Assembly: GCA_965232455.1 (NCBI GenBank)
Contig: OZ246981.1
Coordinates: 1,240,001 to 1,304,000 of the forward strand
DNA length: 64,000 nucleotides
Source: JBFGFX01 sp965232455
Lineage (GTDB): Bacteria; Pseudomonadota; Gammaproteobacteria; Steroidobacterales; Woeseiaceae
Reading direction: 5' to 3'
Part shown: positions 26,870-35,366 of the stretch, piece after piece
Position numbering within the stretch: position 1 is the stretch's first letter
Layout: every line of letters starts with the position of its first letter
The notes under the pieces: generated by a model
The model's input: only the letters and a program-made list of their open reading frames with translations
What the model was told of the DNA's origin: nothing
Databases searched by the model: none
Position numbers and translations under genes: made by a program

Positions 26870-26888
26870 CGCCTGAATTTCCTTTGCG

Positions 26889-27455
26889 TCAAGCCGCGTC
26901 GTAGGCTTTGCGCAGCCAGCTTTCCAATTCCGCGTTGACGTCGCTCTTCCGATGCGATCGGACCCGGTGACTGACCATTCCGCTGAAGCTTCCGGCCGCT
27001 TCCAGGCGTTTGCCGGCTTTGTGTCCCTTCAGGTTGATTCCGAGATCGACCCGGTCTTTGGTGGAGGGTTTGATCAGCGCGAACTGCTTGTTGCGACGCA
27101 GGCTGACGTAGGTCTTTTTCGGCGAGATTTCGACGTCGCCGCCGAATGCCCCGACCATCTTGACGAGCGCCTCGTACACCGGAAGAAGGTCGGCTTTTGC
27201 CCCCTTGTATTGCGCGGCCACCGGGTCCGCAGGGTGGTTGGCGACGCCGTTTCCGGCAATATGCCGGTGGGCGATTAGGTTGGCGAAGCCGTGGGTTACT
27301 CCATGCTCGGATTTCAGGTGTTTTACCGTCTCCCCGTGTTTCGCGAGATCTGTTTTTTCAAGAATACTCAGCCACTGATCCAACGATTTGCCGGTTTTGC
27401 CCGGCATGTTGTCAATCATGGTGCGTGCCACTGCCTCCGGTGACGATTTGGCCAT
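26889..27455 (-). CDS. DUF4287/DUF5655 domain protein
   Basis: A 188-residue protein: the N-terminal DUF4287 part (MAKSSPEAVARTMIDNMPGKTGKSLDQWL, then HGVTHGFANLIAHRH) and a C-terminal DUF5655 part (YVSLRRNKQFALIKPSTKDRVDLGINLKG). These two domains commonly occur together in ArsR/SRPBCC operons; biochemical role is unknown. Second gene of the operon, 17 bases after the ArsR stop codon. Confidence 0.88.
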   Translation of the reverse strand: MAKSSPEAVARTMIDNMPGKTGKSLDQWLSILEKTDLAKHGETVKHLKSEHGVTHGFANLIAHRHIAGNGVANHPADPVAAQYKGAKADLLPVYEALVKMVGAFGGDVEISPKKTYVSLRRNKQFALIKPSTKDRVDLGINLKGHKAGKRLEAAGSFSGMVSHRVRSHRKSDVNAELESWLRKAYDAA

Positions 27456-27472
27456 GTCGTTCGTCCCTCTGG

Positions 27473-27799
27473 TTATTCGGCATTTTCAATACCGTGTTTG
27501 AAAGCGGTGAGCCTGCCAGCCCACATTGCGCTGTAGTCGCTGGTCCAGCGTTCGTAAATCATCTGAATGGGCACGGTATTGAAGTAGAGGCTTCGTGTGC
27601 GGCCCTTCTTTTCCGAAATCAGCAGTCCCGCCTTCTCCAGCACCGTCAGGTGTTTCATTACGGCGATGCGGCTGACGTCAAAGTACCGGCAAACCTCCGT
27701 AACGCTGCAGCCAGGGCGGTCCCGAACGATATCGAGCATCTCGCGTCGGGTGGACGATGCGAGCGCGTGAAAAACGTCGGTCATGGAGTCTGGCTTCAT
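27473..27799 (-). CDS. ArsR-family winged-helix repressor
   Basis: A 108-residue regulator: MTDVFHALASSTRREMLDIVRDRPGCSVTEVCRYFDVSRIAVMKHLTVLEKAGLL is a textbook ArsR winged helix, with the wing SEKKGRTRSLYFNTVP. No Cys metal site in the recognition helix, so it is likely one of the non-metal ArsR regulators paired with SRPBCC proteins. The start is ATG 27799 or the second ATG at 27784. A perfect palindrome just upstream is probably its own operator. An in-frame open stretch continuing upstream to 28036 was rejected, since it reads through the operator and promoter. Confidence 0.9.
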   Translation of the reverse strand: MKPDSMTDVFHALASSTRREMLDIVRDRPGCSVTEVCRYFDVSRIAVMKHLTVLEKAGLLISEKKGRTRSLYFNTVPIQMIYERWTSDYSAMWAGRLTAFKHGIENAE

Positions 27800-27801
27800 A
27801 A

Positions 27802-27838
27802 GTAACCAAATGGTTACATATTGATTCGCAGCTGTCAA
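27802..27838 (-). promoter_or_regulatory. Operator and promoter of the ArsR operon
   Basis: GTAACCA (27802-27808), two A residues and TGGTTAC (27811-27817) form a perfect 7-bp inverted repeat ending three bases before the arsR start. On the minus strand a TTGACA -35-like box lies at 27838-27833, so the palindrome would cover the -10 and start-site region. This is the expected layout for an autorepressing ArsR-family operon. Confidence 0.75.
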
Positions 27839-28340
27839 ACCGCTGATGCCGTCGAATGGTGATCTCGGAAACGCCGGGGCTGGCTGCGCCGATGGCCGGT
27901 GGTACCCACTCCGGGCCGCTCGGGTGCGCCGGGGCAGGGCATACCATTGCTTTATGGACCGTTGTTGAAGACGTCGCGCAGCCAACGAGACCAATAGCAC
28001 GTAAAGACCGATAAGCAAGACCCTCAGCGCAGCCACGGTGCGGGGGCTGCAACTGGGCTGCGCGACGTCGGGGGCGACTTTACTGGTCCGGGTGCGGCGA
28101 CCCGGCGATGTCTGTCACAGTTGAGCCGGAAACCCTATGTTGATTGAGGGGAACGCCGACTTCGTCGAACACGCTGTCTTTCGGTTCCCAGCACCAAGAA
28201 CCCGAGCAGCGTTGCCATCGGGACGGCCGTCAACGAAGACAGACGTACTCGTAGAGTCTTAAGGTTCTTTAGAATATCTCTCCATTAAGTATTGTTATCT
28301 ATAAATATTTTATCAGCCTCGCTGGCGAACGGAATTTTTG
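27839..28340. other. Intergenic stretch with no supported gene
   Basis: About 500 bases between the ArsR promoter and the stop of the secreted-protein gene. I find no convincing coding sequence: the open frames have poor residue composition and no ribosome sites. The left two thirds are GC-rich; 28260-28315 is AT-rich (ending TATAAATATTTTATC). Confidence 0.5.
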
Positions 28341-29105
28341 TCAGCGGCAACGCAGATTTGCCGGATCATCGACGCTCGGTTGCTGAAACGCGGCCTCGGG
28401 AACGGTGCTGAGAATCTCGAAAGCAATGAGATCGAACGGTTCTCCATTGTCGAACGAACCCCAGGCCGGAAATCTGAGCCGGCCCCTGTCGGCGAGCGGT
28501 CCGAATCTGACGTTTGTGTCGTCGAAAACGCGATGAAAGCGTCGCGGTGCGCCATCGTCGTCGACCAGAAGGTACGCCACGACAGTAGCGTCAACGGAAA
28601 TTTCCACCCAGTTCGCCCAGGGACCATCTCCCATGCGCACGCTAACGTCTTCATCGCGGCGAGCGATCCGATGGGTCAGCACCTCAAAGTTGCCGGACCA
28701 TTCGGCCAGGCCACGCCGCCGCCGTTCGTCATCCCAGGCCGACACGCGACCGTCGACGGGACCGCTGGGTTTCCGGAGCGTCCATCCCTCGCTGCCGGTA
28801 AACACCCGCAGCTGGGTCAAATCCTGAAACCGGGTGCGGTCGACGGTTTGAGGACTTTCCCAGCTGAAGCAGAACTCGACCGTGGCCGGCAGCGGAAAAT
28901 TGTTGTCGACGACTCGCGCGAGAACGTATTCACCGCTTCCTTCCGCCCAGACGGTTCTTCCGCCGATGGCCTCGAAATACTTCGCCAGCGTCTCTTCCGC
29001 CCGATCGTCGGCAAATGCGTTGACCCCCGGCAGTAGCATCGACAAGGACAGAAGCAGGATGGCCGACGCGCCGGCACACGAATCGTTACTTTTCGCGGCG
29101 TTCAT
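28341..29105 (-). CDS. Exported protein of unknown function, LolA-like beta fold possible
   Basis: A 254-residue protein with a signal peptide (AILLLSLSMLLPGVNAFA) followed by DRAEETLAKYFEAIGGRTVW, a start often seen in periplasmic LolA/LolB-like or outer-membrane-lipoprotein-sorting-like proteins, and a beta-rich body (YVLARVVDNNFPLPATVEFCFSWESPQTVDRTRF). The family assignment is tentative. Its ATG overlaps the stop of the membrane protein gene (ATGA), the last step of a three-gene chain headed by an ECF sigma factor. Confidence 0.72.
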   Translation of the reverse strand: MNAAKSNDSCAGASAILLLSLSMLLPGVNAFADDRAEETLAKYFEAIGGRTVWAEGSGEYVLARVVDNNFPLPATVEFCFSWESPQTVDRTRFQDLTQLRVFTGSEGWTLRKPSGPVDGRVSAWDDERRRRGLAEWSGNFEVLTHRIARRDEDVSVRMGDGPWANWVEISVDATVVAYLLVDDDGAPRRFHRVFDDTNVRFGPLADRGRLRFPAWGSFDNGEPFDLIAFEILSTVPEAAFQQPSVDDPANLRCR

Positions 29106-29521
29106 GCGTCGGCCCCCGAGCGGCAGGCGATTCCCGAGGTGACGGCCGCGGCTGCGAAAGGTGCAAAGCCGACAGTCGCCTCACCCCAGCTGACGAACCC
29201 GGGGACGACGAGAAAATAAACCAGGCCGATTTCCGTAACGGCGATGACCGCCGTATTGACGGCAAGCCCGGATTGGCTGTTTTTCCAGTTCAATGTTGCA
29301 CCTACGGCCGCGACGGCCAGACCGATGCAGACCAGCAGATAGGCGAAATAACCCAGCACGGAACCCGCCAGCGAATCGTAAGATCCGCTGCTGCTGCGAT
29401 ACGTGGCATACCCGGAGTCCGCCCCGTCCCCGAGCGCGGCGAGAATCGATGCGCCGCCGATCACGTGGATCAGTCCCCAGACCACAAAAAATACCGCGCC
29501 GATTTTGACCAGCAGCTTCAT
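29102..29521 (-). CDS. Four-helix membrane protein in the ECF sigma operon
   Basis: A 139-residue membrane protein with about four helices (LLVKIGAVFFVVWGLIHVIGG, LGYFAYLLVCIGLAVAAVG, TAVIAVTEIGLVYFLVVPG, a last Ala-rich helix). Family not recognised. Start and stop each overlap a neighbour by four bases (ATGA), so its synthesis is coupled to the sigma factor upstream and the exported protein downstream. It could act as an anti-sigma-like membrane partner, but it lacks a recognisable anti-sigma domain. Confidence 0.72.
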   Translation of the reverse strand: MKLLVKIGAVFFVVWGLIHVIGGASILAALGDGADSGYATYRSSSGSYDSLAGSVLGYFAYLLVCIGLAVAAVGATLNWKNSQSGLAVNTAVIAVTEIGLVYFLVVPGFVSWGEATVGFAPFAAAAVTSGIACRSGADA

Positions 29522-30321
29522 GTCGAGTCCTCCCCGTTTCGTCCGCAGTCGGTTGCTTCGACGGACCCGCGGCCGGCGGACTCGAACTCGCGCGTGCGAC
29601 GCCAGAACAGGTCGTGAAGCTCTTGGGTTTCCTGCGTGGCAGGCAACCCGGATATCAGTCGAAGCCGCTTCTCCAAATCCAGATCCTCTGGCGGCGGCGG
29701 GCCGCGCCGTTCGGTGGGGGCGATGTCGCGCAGGCCCTTGCACTGGTAACACACGCCTTGTTTGTTGACGAGGCTGCACAGCCCCTCGAAACTTTCGGAC
29801 ATCAACTGGCGGCCGGCCGAAAGGCGGTGACGCAGCACCGACTCCGATACGCCGAGCGCGTTTGCCGATTCGCGATTGCTCAGGCCAAGGACCTCACGGA
29901 GCACCACGGCGGCGTATTCGTCGGCGTTTAGCGAACGCCCGACGCAGGAAAAACAGTAACTGACGTGCTCGAAGACGTCGTAGGAAAATCCAGGCTGCGC
30001 GTAAACCTGGCCGATTTCCTGAGCCAGGGACTCGTCCGCCAGACATTCGTTTGCGTAAGCGACCTGCGCCTGCAGGCGCCAGCGCTTCTGTTTGCGCAGA
30101 AAATCCACGGCCAGGTTTGCTCCAATCGCGCAAAGCCAGGTCGCAAACTCGCTGTCGGCATTGAAAGACTCCCGCTTTTCCCAGGCCTTGAGCAGCGCCT
30201 GCTGTAAGAGGTCGTCCGTTTCATCCGGGTGTCCGACCAGCCGTCGTATCGTCGCCCGCAGGCGCGGTTTCGCGTCCTCGACTCGCTGCTCGAAGGAATG
30301 GTCGTCGAACCGTCGTTTCAT
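29518..30321 (-). CDS. ECF-type RNA polymerase sigma factor with cysteine-pair C-terminus
   Basis: A 267-residue sigma-70-family factor. Region 2 is seen in HPDETDDLLQQALLKAWEKRESF and FATWLCAIGANLAVDFLRKQKRW; region 4 in LNADEYAAVVLREVLGLSNRESANALGVSESVLRHRLSAGRQ. Unusually long for an ECF factor: between and after these are CFSC and CYQC pairs (VSYCFSCVGRSL; KQGVCYQCKGLRD), followed by a Pro/Glu-rich tail of about 50 residues. The Cys pairs suggest zinc binding or redox sensing, as an alternative to a separate anti-sigma. The ATG at 30321 has GGAG eight bases upstream; the start at 30363 is less likely. Confidence 0.85.
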   Translation of the reverse strand: MKRRFDDHSFEQRVEDAKPRLRATIRRLVGHPDETDDLLQQALLKAWEKRESFNADSEFATWLCAIGANLAVDFLRKQKRWRLQAQVAYANECLADESLAQEIGQVYAQPGFSYDVFEHVSYCFSCVGRSLNADEYAAVVLREVLGLSNRESANALGVSESVLRHRLSAGRQLMSESFEGLCSLVNKQGVCYQCKGLRDIAPTERRGPPPPEDLDLEKRLRLISGLPATQETQELHDLFWRRTREFESAGRGSVEATDCGRNGEDST

Positions 30322-30523
30322 CGTTGAATCTCCGTGACTGCCGCGCACGGTCTTGTTGCGCATCTACCGGTTAGACGAACGAGCGGTAGAAAAACGCCAT
30401 ACCTATGATTTATATAACTTTTACTCGGCGCAGGTCCGCGCCCGAGCAGGCCGGCCGTCCCAAGGTTTTGAGGATTGCCGGTCGAACGCGCAGCTTACCT
30501 CGGTCCCGGGCGGAACGGGACGG

Positions 30524-30997
30524 TCAACCCGCCTCGGGAGGCCATCTCCCGATAGGGCGCTCGCGTGTTTCATCGAACGGGTTCAGGGTGGCGAAAAGCG
30601 CCGTGAACGCGGCCGTGCAGGACAGCAGGCAGAGCAGCGGAACGTGTTCGAGAAACGAGGCGTTTTGTTCCGAAATTGAACGGATCAGGTAAAAAGACAG
30701 TTCGCCGATGCCCACCAACGAGATCAGGCTCGCCAGTACGAACACCAGCCAGGGCGGGGTCGAGTCCCATAGCTGCCGGAACCCACGCTGCCAACCGCGA
30801 TCGCGGACGAACCCCGACAGGCTGATCGCAAACACGACGGATGCAATCGGGATTGCCGCCGCCTGGGCGAAAAGCAAATCGTTGAGGTCGCCGCCGCTCC
30901 GGTTGTCGACCATAAAAACCGCCATCATGGAGACCAGGCAACTCAGCATCATCACAGCCAACGCGACCAGAGCAATTCTTACGATGCGTTCCCTCAT
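30524..30997 (-). CDS. Four-helix membrane protein of unknown function
   Basis: A 157-residue protein with four hydrophobic helices (IVRIALVALAVMMLSCLVSMM, LLFAQAAAIPIASVVFAISL, WLVFVLASLISLVGIGELSFYL, LLCLLSCTAAFTALFATL) and a Pro-rich C-terminus. Not assigned to a family. It follows the small DUF2909-like gene by 13 bases, probably one transcript. Confidence 0.68.
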   Translation of the reverse strand: MRERIVRIALVALAVMMLSCLVSMMAVFMVDNRSGGDLNDLLFAQAAAIPIASVVFAISLSGFVRDRGWQRGFRQLWDSTPPWLVFVLASLISLVGIGELSFYLIRSISEQNASFLEHVPLLCLLSCTAAFTALFATLNPFDETRERPIGRWPPEAG

Positions 30998-31010
30998 GAC
31001 ACTATTCCGC

Positions 31011-31205
31011 CTAACCGGCGGTCTCCATCCAACCGAGCTGCCAGCTCAGCACCAGAAACAACACCAAACCGACCGACAGCGCAACGCGGACGATCAGGGC
31101 GTTGAGCATCTGACGGGACGCGCCGCCGCGCCTCGTCATGGAGAACAGTGCGGATCCAAGGCTGCCGACAATCGCCAACAGCGCGGCCACGATGAGCAGT
31201 TTCAT
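31011..31205 (-). CDS. Twin-transmembrane small protein (DUF2909-like)
   Basis: A 64-residue protein made of two membrane helices (LLIVAALLAIVGSLGSALFSM and LNALIVRVALSVGLVLFLVLSW) joined by a short basic loop (TRRGGASRQ). This matches the small twin-transmembrane DUF2909 family, commonly found near cytochrome c oxidase assembly genes, although no oxidase genes are in this window. GGGAG precedes the ATG by eight bases. Confidence 0.78.
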   Translation of the reverse strand: MKLLIVAALLAIVGSLGSALFSMTRRGGASRQMLNALIVRVALSVGLVLFLVLSWQLGWMETAG

Positions 31206-31289
31206 TGTTACGCTCCCAAAACAGGCGACAGGGCTTCAAATCAAACGAAGCGTCATCCTGACGCTGCAATTCTTTTGCCAAGTTGGCGT

Positions 31290-31350
31290 TTGTTTAAGAA
31301 ACAACGATTTATGGGGCAGGGGCCATCCCAAATTACCGGGAATCCCAATA
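31290..31350 (+). promoter_or_regulatory. Inverted repeats upstream of the sigma-54 activator
   Basis: Upstream of the activator gene, TTGTTT-AAG-AAACAA (31290-31304) forms a perfect 6-bp inverted repeat, and CGGGA/TCCCG bracket 31339-31353. Either could be a regulator-binding site or part of a hairpin. No clear promoter boxes were seen. Confidence 0.3.
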
Positions 31351-31391
31351 TCCCGTGAGTTGTGTCCTGAAATCTCGTAAGCTTGCGGGCC

Positions 31392-32876
31392 ATGACCGAC
31401 ATCGACCGGCAGTTCGACTCGCTGCGTCACCTCCACGAACTCATCCTCCGCTCCGCCGGCGAGGGAATTTACGGACTGGGGGCGGACGGGCGCGCCAGCT
31501 TCGTCAACGCCGCCGCGCAGGACATGCTCGGTTGGACCGAGCAGGACCTGGTCGGCGAGTTTATCCACGACTTCCATCATCACAGCCACGCCGACGGCTC
31601 TCCGTACCCAAGAGACGCCTGTCCAATATACGCGGCGTTGACGGACGGGAAAATCCATCGCGAAGAGAACGAGGTGTTCTGGCACAAGAACGGCCGGGCG
31701 ATTCCGGTCGAATACGTTAGCACACCGATACTGAACGAGGGCCGGATTGCCGGTGCGGTCATCGTTTTCACCGATATTTCCGCCCGCAAGGCGGCAGAGG
31801 CAAAACTGCACGATGCGCTGCTGGAGGTTCGGAGCCTGAAAAACGCGCTGGAGAGCGAGCGCGACTACCTGCGCGACGAGGTGCTTATCGAAAACCGCTT
31901 CGGCGATATCGTCGGCAGCAGCCCGGCGCTGAATCGTACGCTTACTCAGGTTGCCGCGGTGGCTCAGACGAACGCCTCGGTTCTGATTCTGGGCGAAACG
32001 GGCGTGGGTAAGGAACTGGTCGCCAGGGAAATTCACCGGAGAAGTCCGAGACAGGACAAACCGCTGATAAAAGTGAATTGCTCGTCCATTCCCGGCGAGC
32101 TTTTCGAGAGCGAATTCTTCGGCCATGCGCGCGGCGCCTATACCGGCGCGCATCGCAATCGGCTCGGGCGGTTCCAACTCGCGGACGGAGGAACACTGTT
32201 TCTGGACGAAGTTGGTGAAATTCCGTTCCGGCTGCAAAGTAAACTGTTGAGGGTGCTGCAGGAACAGGAAGTCGAACCGGTTGGGGGACAGCTTGTGCGG
32301 AAGATAGACGTCAGGGTAATCGCCGCCACGAACCGGGATCTTAAGGAGGACGTTGCCGCAGGACGGTTCCGCGAGGACCTGTTTTACCGCCTGAGCGTTT
32401 TCCCGGTCGAAGTGCCTCCGTTACGCGATCGTAAGGAAGACATCATTCCACTGGCGCTGCATTTCATCGAGCAGAATGCCGCGGAGCTGAAAAAGCCGAA
32501 TCTGCGCCTGACAAAAAAGCAGTCGAAGATGCTCACCGACTACCGATGGCCGGGTAATGTGCGTGAGCTGCAGCACCTTGTCGCCAGAGCGGCTATTCTC
32601 AGCGCCGGGACCAAACTGGAAATCGAAGAATCTTCTTCGATGCCCGGATCAAGGCCACCGGTTCCCGAGCCGCACTCGGAAGCATTCGACGGACAATCTC
32701 GTCCGTTCATGTCGGAAACCGAAATGCTGGCGTTTCAGCGTCGGAACATGGAGACGGTTTTGACGCTCACGAACTGGCGCATATCCGGAACCGGCGGAGC
32801 GGCGGAACTGCTCGGGGTAAAGCCGACGACGCTTGAATACCGGCTGAAGCGACTCGGACTCAGGAAGCCCGACTAG
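31392..32876 (+). CDS. Sigma-54-dependent transcriptional activator with PAS domain
   Basis: A 494-residue NtrC-family activator. An N-terminal PAS domain (about 8-130, LRSAGEGIYGLGADGRASFVN) is followed by the AAA+ domain (about 165-395): Walker A GETGVGKE, the sigma-54 contact loop GAYTGA, Walker B GTLFLDEVGE and the arginine-finger segment FREDLFYRLSVFPV. The C-terminus holds a Fis-type helix-turn-helix (GTGGAAELLGVKPTTLEYRLKRLGL). It activates sigma-54 promoters in response to a small ligand or redox signal sensed by PAS; targets are not evident. A TTG three codons upstream is less likely than this ATG. Confidence 0.92.
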   Translation: MTDIDRQFDSLRHLHELILRSAGEGIYGLGADGRASFVNAAAQDMLGWTEQDLVGEFIHDFHHHSHADGSPYPRDACPIYAALTDGKIHREENEVFWHKNGRAIPVEYVSTPILNEGRIAGAVIVFTDISARKAAEAKLHDALLEVRSLKNALESERDYLRDEVLIENRFGDIVGSSPALNRTLTQVAAVAQTNASVLILGETGVGKELVAREIHRRSPRQDKPLIKVNCSSIPGELFESEFFGHARGAYTGAHRNRLGRFQLADGGTLFLDEVGEIPFRLQSKLLRVLQEQEVEPVGGQLVRKIDVRVIAATNRDLKEDVAAGRFREDLFYRLSVFPVEVPPLRDRKEDIIPLALHFIEQNAAELKKPNLRLTKKQSKMLTDYRWPGNVRELQHLVARAAILSAGTKLEIEESSSMPGSRPPVPEPHSEAFDGQSRPFMSETEMLAFQRRNMETVLTLTNWRISGTGGAAELLGVKPTTLEYRLKRLGLRKPD

Positions 32877-33000
32877 CCCGCGTTCTTCCACGCGGGCGCT
32901 ACAACGGTTTAGGTATTTGCTCAAACGGTCCGGTGCCGTTAGTCTGCCGCCTATCGGAGCCGGGCGGAGTTCGCGCCAGATCCGAAACGACTGTTCATCC

Positions 33001-34221
33001 ATGGAGCGAGACGGTAAAGGAATGGCCCAGGAACCCGGCAGGCATACCGCAAAAGCCGGACAACCGCATTTTCTGCTGATCGCCTGCTTCACGGTGTTTC
33101 CGGTCTTGTCCGACGCCATCGCAGAGGTGAGGCCTGCCTCCTGCAGCGCGGGCGCGGCCTACGAGGGGCCGGCCGTTCGGCAAAGCCTGCCAACGGACGT
33201 TTTCCCGGCTGGAGATTTCAATCCGTCGAAAGCCATGACCGGGGACGCCGCCGAGGCGCTCGATCGACGGTTCGCGGAAACCGTGGCTAAAGTCGGCGCT
33301 CCGGCGATCGCGGTTGGCATCTGGCAGCCGGACCTGGGCTACTGGTCACGGGACTTCGGCGTCGCAGACGGAGCGTCTCGGAGCTTTTGGGTCGCCAGCG
33401 TGGGCAAGATGGTCACGAGCACGATCGTATTCCAGTTGGTCGAGGAGGAAAAGCTGCGTCTCGATGCGACGATCGATACCTGGTTTCCGGATTATCCCGG
33501 CGCCGAGCTCATCAGCGTCGACGAGCTTCTGACGCACACCGGCGGTGTTTTTAATTTCAACGCGGATGACAAGCTCAGGCGACGCAAAGGATACAAGTCG
33601 CCCGATACCCTTTTGCAAGCGGCGGCGCGCCATAAGCTGGATTTTTGTCCCGGGACCAACTGGTATTACAGCAACACGGGTTACCTGATGCTGGGCATGA
33701 TTGCCGAAGCCGTCGAGGAGAAACCGCTCGACGATATCGTCCAGGAGCGCATTGCGGATCCGCTGACTCTTGAGTCGTTCAGCATGATCGGCAAAGACGA
33801 TCCCTCATCCAGTCTGGTGCCGACGGCGGGCACACCGGCGACGAGCATCCCCGATATCGCCAGCATTCAGGGTGCGGGCGCCTTGCGAGCCGACACAACT
33901 GACCTGCTGACCTTTCTGAACGCTTATCTAACGGGCAAGTTGGTTTCCGACTCGTCCCGCGAGCACGCGTTTTCGACTCTTTATCCGATGTTCGGTGAAC
34001 CCATGCACTACGGCCGTGGCGTCATGGTCATGGATGTGCCGGACGCCGAGGCGCCCACCACCTGGTTGGGACACGTGGGCGGATCGCCCAACGCAAAATC
34101 GGTTCTCATGTACGACGTCAATCGCGAGGCCTTCATTGCCGTGTCACTCAACGCACAAGGGCCCGCGGAGGCGCTTGCAAACGTCCTGGTGAAAACCTTG
34201 GACGACTATCTGGGGCCGTAA
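33001..34221 (+). CDS. Serine hydrolase, class C beta-lactamase-like fold, exported
   Basis: About 406 residues. After a hydrophobic signal-like segment (HFLLIACFTVFPVLSDAIA) comes a beta-lactamase/transpeptidase domain: WVASVGKMVTSTIVFQL holds the SxxK nucleophile pair, YYSNTGYLMLGMIAEAV the Tyr-x-Asn motif, and GHVGGSPNAKSVL the third (HxG/KTG-equivalent) motif. Members include esterases, D-amino-peptidases and lactamase-like proteins, so substrate is open. The start is uncertain: ATG 33001 has little ribosome-site support, ATG 33022 has AAAGGA but too close; an ATG-less extension to 32917 is possible. Confidence 0.87.
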   Translation: MERDGKGMAQEPGRHTAKAGQPHFLLIACFTVFPVLSDAIAEVRPASCSAGAAYEGPAVRQSLPTDVFPAGDFNPSKAMTGDAAEALDRRFAETVAKVGAPAIAVGIWQPDLGYWSRDFGVADGASRSFWVASVGKMVTSTIVFQLVEEEKLRLDATIDTWFPDYPGAELISVDELLTHTGGVFNFNADDKLRRRKGYKSPDTLLQAAARHKLDFCPGTNWYYSNTGYLMLGMIAEAVEEKPLDDIVQERIADPLTLESFSMIGKDDPSSSLVPTAGTPATSIPDIASIQGAGALRADTTDLLTFLNAYLTGKLVSDSSREHAFSTLYPMFGEPMHYGRGVMVMDVPDAEAPTTWLGHVGGSPNAKSVLMYDVNREAFIAVSLNAQGPAEALANVLVKTLDDYLGP

Positions 34222-34340
34222 GCACGGCGAAGGCCAGCGCCCGATCGTCAACGCGGAGTACACGGCGCCGCTTCGCAAAAGTTTTGCCGTGTGCTCGCCG
34301 GCTGATATACGCTCCACGTTTTCTCGAGTGAAGGTCAACG

Positions 34341-35366
34341 ATGGATGCCAACAGTCCGAAACCCGCGCCGTTTTCGCCGGACGCGCTGCAGAGGGCGATC
34401 GACGGCAAAACCAAACCGGTTGGATCGCTGGGCAGAATCGAGGAGCTAGCGGCGCAGATTGGCGGGTTCAAGCAAACCTGCGTCCCCCGATTACGCGAGT
34501 GCAGGCTGATCATCTTCGCGGGAGACCACGGCATTGCCGGCTCCGGCGTTTCCGCGTATCCGCAGGAAGTTACCCGGCAGATGGTCCTGAACTTCCTCGC
34601 CGGCGGCGCGGCCGCGAACGTTTTTGCCCGCGCGCTGGGCGCCGACGTCCAGGTCGTCGATGCGGGCATAGCCGGCGATCCCATCGAGCACCCGGAGCTG
34701 ATAAAGCGCCGTTTGGGACCGGGGACGGAAAACTGTGTAAAACGGCCTGCAATGACGGCCGGTCAGCTCGATCGCGCACTGGCATTCGGGAGAGAACTGG
34801 GTAGTGTCAAGGGAGTCGACGTTCTCTGCCTCGGTGACATGGGCATCGGCAACACCTCGGCCGCAGCGCTGGTCTGTCACAAGGTTCTAAACCTGCCGCT
34901 GGACCGGCTCACCGGCCGCGGCACGGGTCTCGACGACGCCGGATTGCGCCGTAAACAGACGGTATTGGAGACCGCGGCGGCACGGACCTCGACCGGCCTC
35001 GGTGCCTCGGCCGCGTTACGTGAGTATGCCGGATTCGAGATGGCGATGATCACTGGCGCAATGCTCGGAGCCGCGGCGGAGGGCACGCTGGTGATCGTTG
35101 ACGGATTCATTGCAACCGCGGCGGCGGTGGCCGCAATCGGCATGGAGCCGTCGTCACGCGACGCCATGGTGTTCGCACACCGGTCTGCGGAGCACGGCCA
35201 TGAAACGGTCGTTGATGCGCTCGGTGTTCGCCCGTTGCTCGACCTGGAGATGCGTTTGGGCGAAGGCACGGGCGCACTGTTGGCGTGGCCGCTGGTCAAG
35301 ATCGCCGCCGCCATGTTGTGCGAGATGGCGAGCTTCGAGAGCGCCCGGGTCAGCGGTCCCGCATGA
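34341..35366 (+). CDS. cobT: Nicotinate-nucleotide--dimethylbenzimidazole phosphoribosyltransferase
   Basis: A 341-residue CobT, which makes alpha-ribazole phosphate from nicotinate mononucleotide and the lower-ligand base in nucleotide-loop assembly. Family signatures: TKPVGSLGRIEELAAQIGG, IFAGDHGIAGSGVSAYPQEVTRQMV, LGDMGIGNTSAAAL and the C-terminal LGEGTGALLAWPLV carrying the catalytic Glu. Length is normal. It heads a four-gene run; its stop overlaps the cobS start (ATGA). Confidence 0.96.
   Translation: MDANSPKPAPFSPDALQRAIDGKTKPVGSLGRIEELAAQIGGFKQTCVPRLRECRLIIFAGDHGIAGSGVSAYPQEVTRQMVLNFLAGGAAANVFARALGADVQVVDAGIAGDPIEHPELIKRRLGPGTENCVKRPAMTAGQLDRALAFGRELGSVKGVDVLCLGDMGIGNTSAAALVCHKVLNLPLDRLTGRGTGLDDAGLRRKQTVLETAAARTSTGLGASAALREYAGFEMAMITGAMLGAAAEGTLVIVDGFIATAAAVAAIGMEPSSRDAMVFAHRSAEHGHETVVDALGVRPLLDLEMRLGEGTGALLAWPLVKIAAAMLCEMASFESARVSGPA

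Noticed and set aside
27800..28036. In-frame upstream extension of arsR
   Set aside because: It would read through the palindromic operator and -35 box, and the known ArsR domain begins at 27784-27799.
28137..28262. Possible small protein with a hydrophobic stretch on the minus strand (MATLLGFLVLGTERQR)
   Set aside because: Too short, lacks a ribosome site and recognisable sorting motif.
31236..32237. 333-residue minus-strand open frame
   Set aside because: Overlaps the sigma-54 activator on the opposite strand and contains no recognisable domain.
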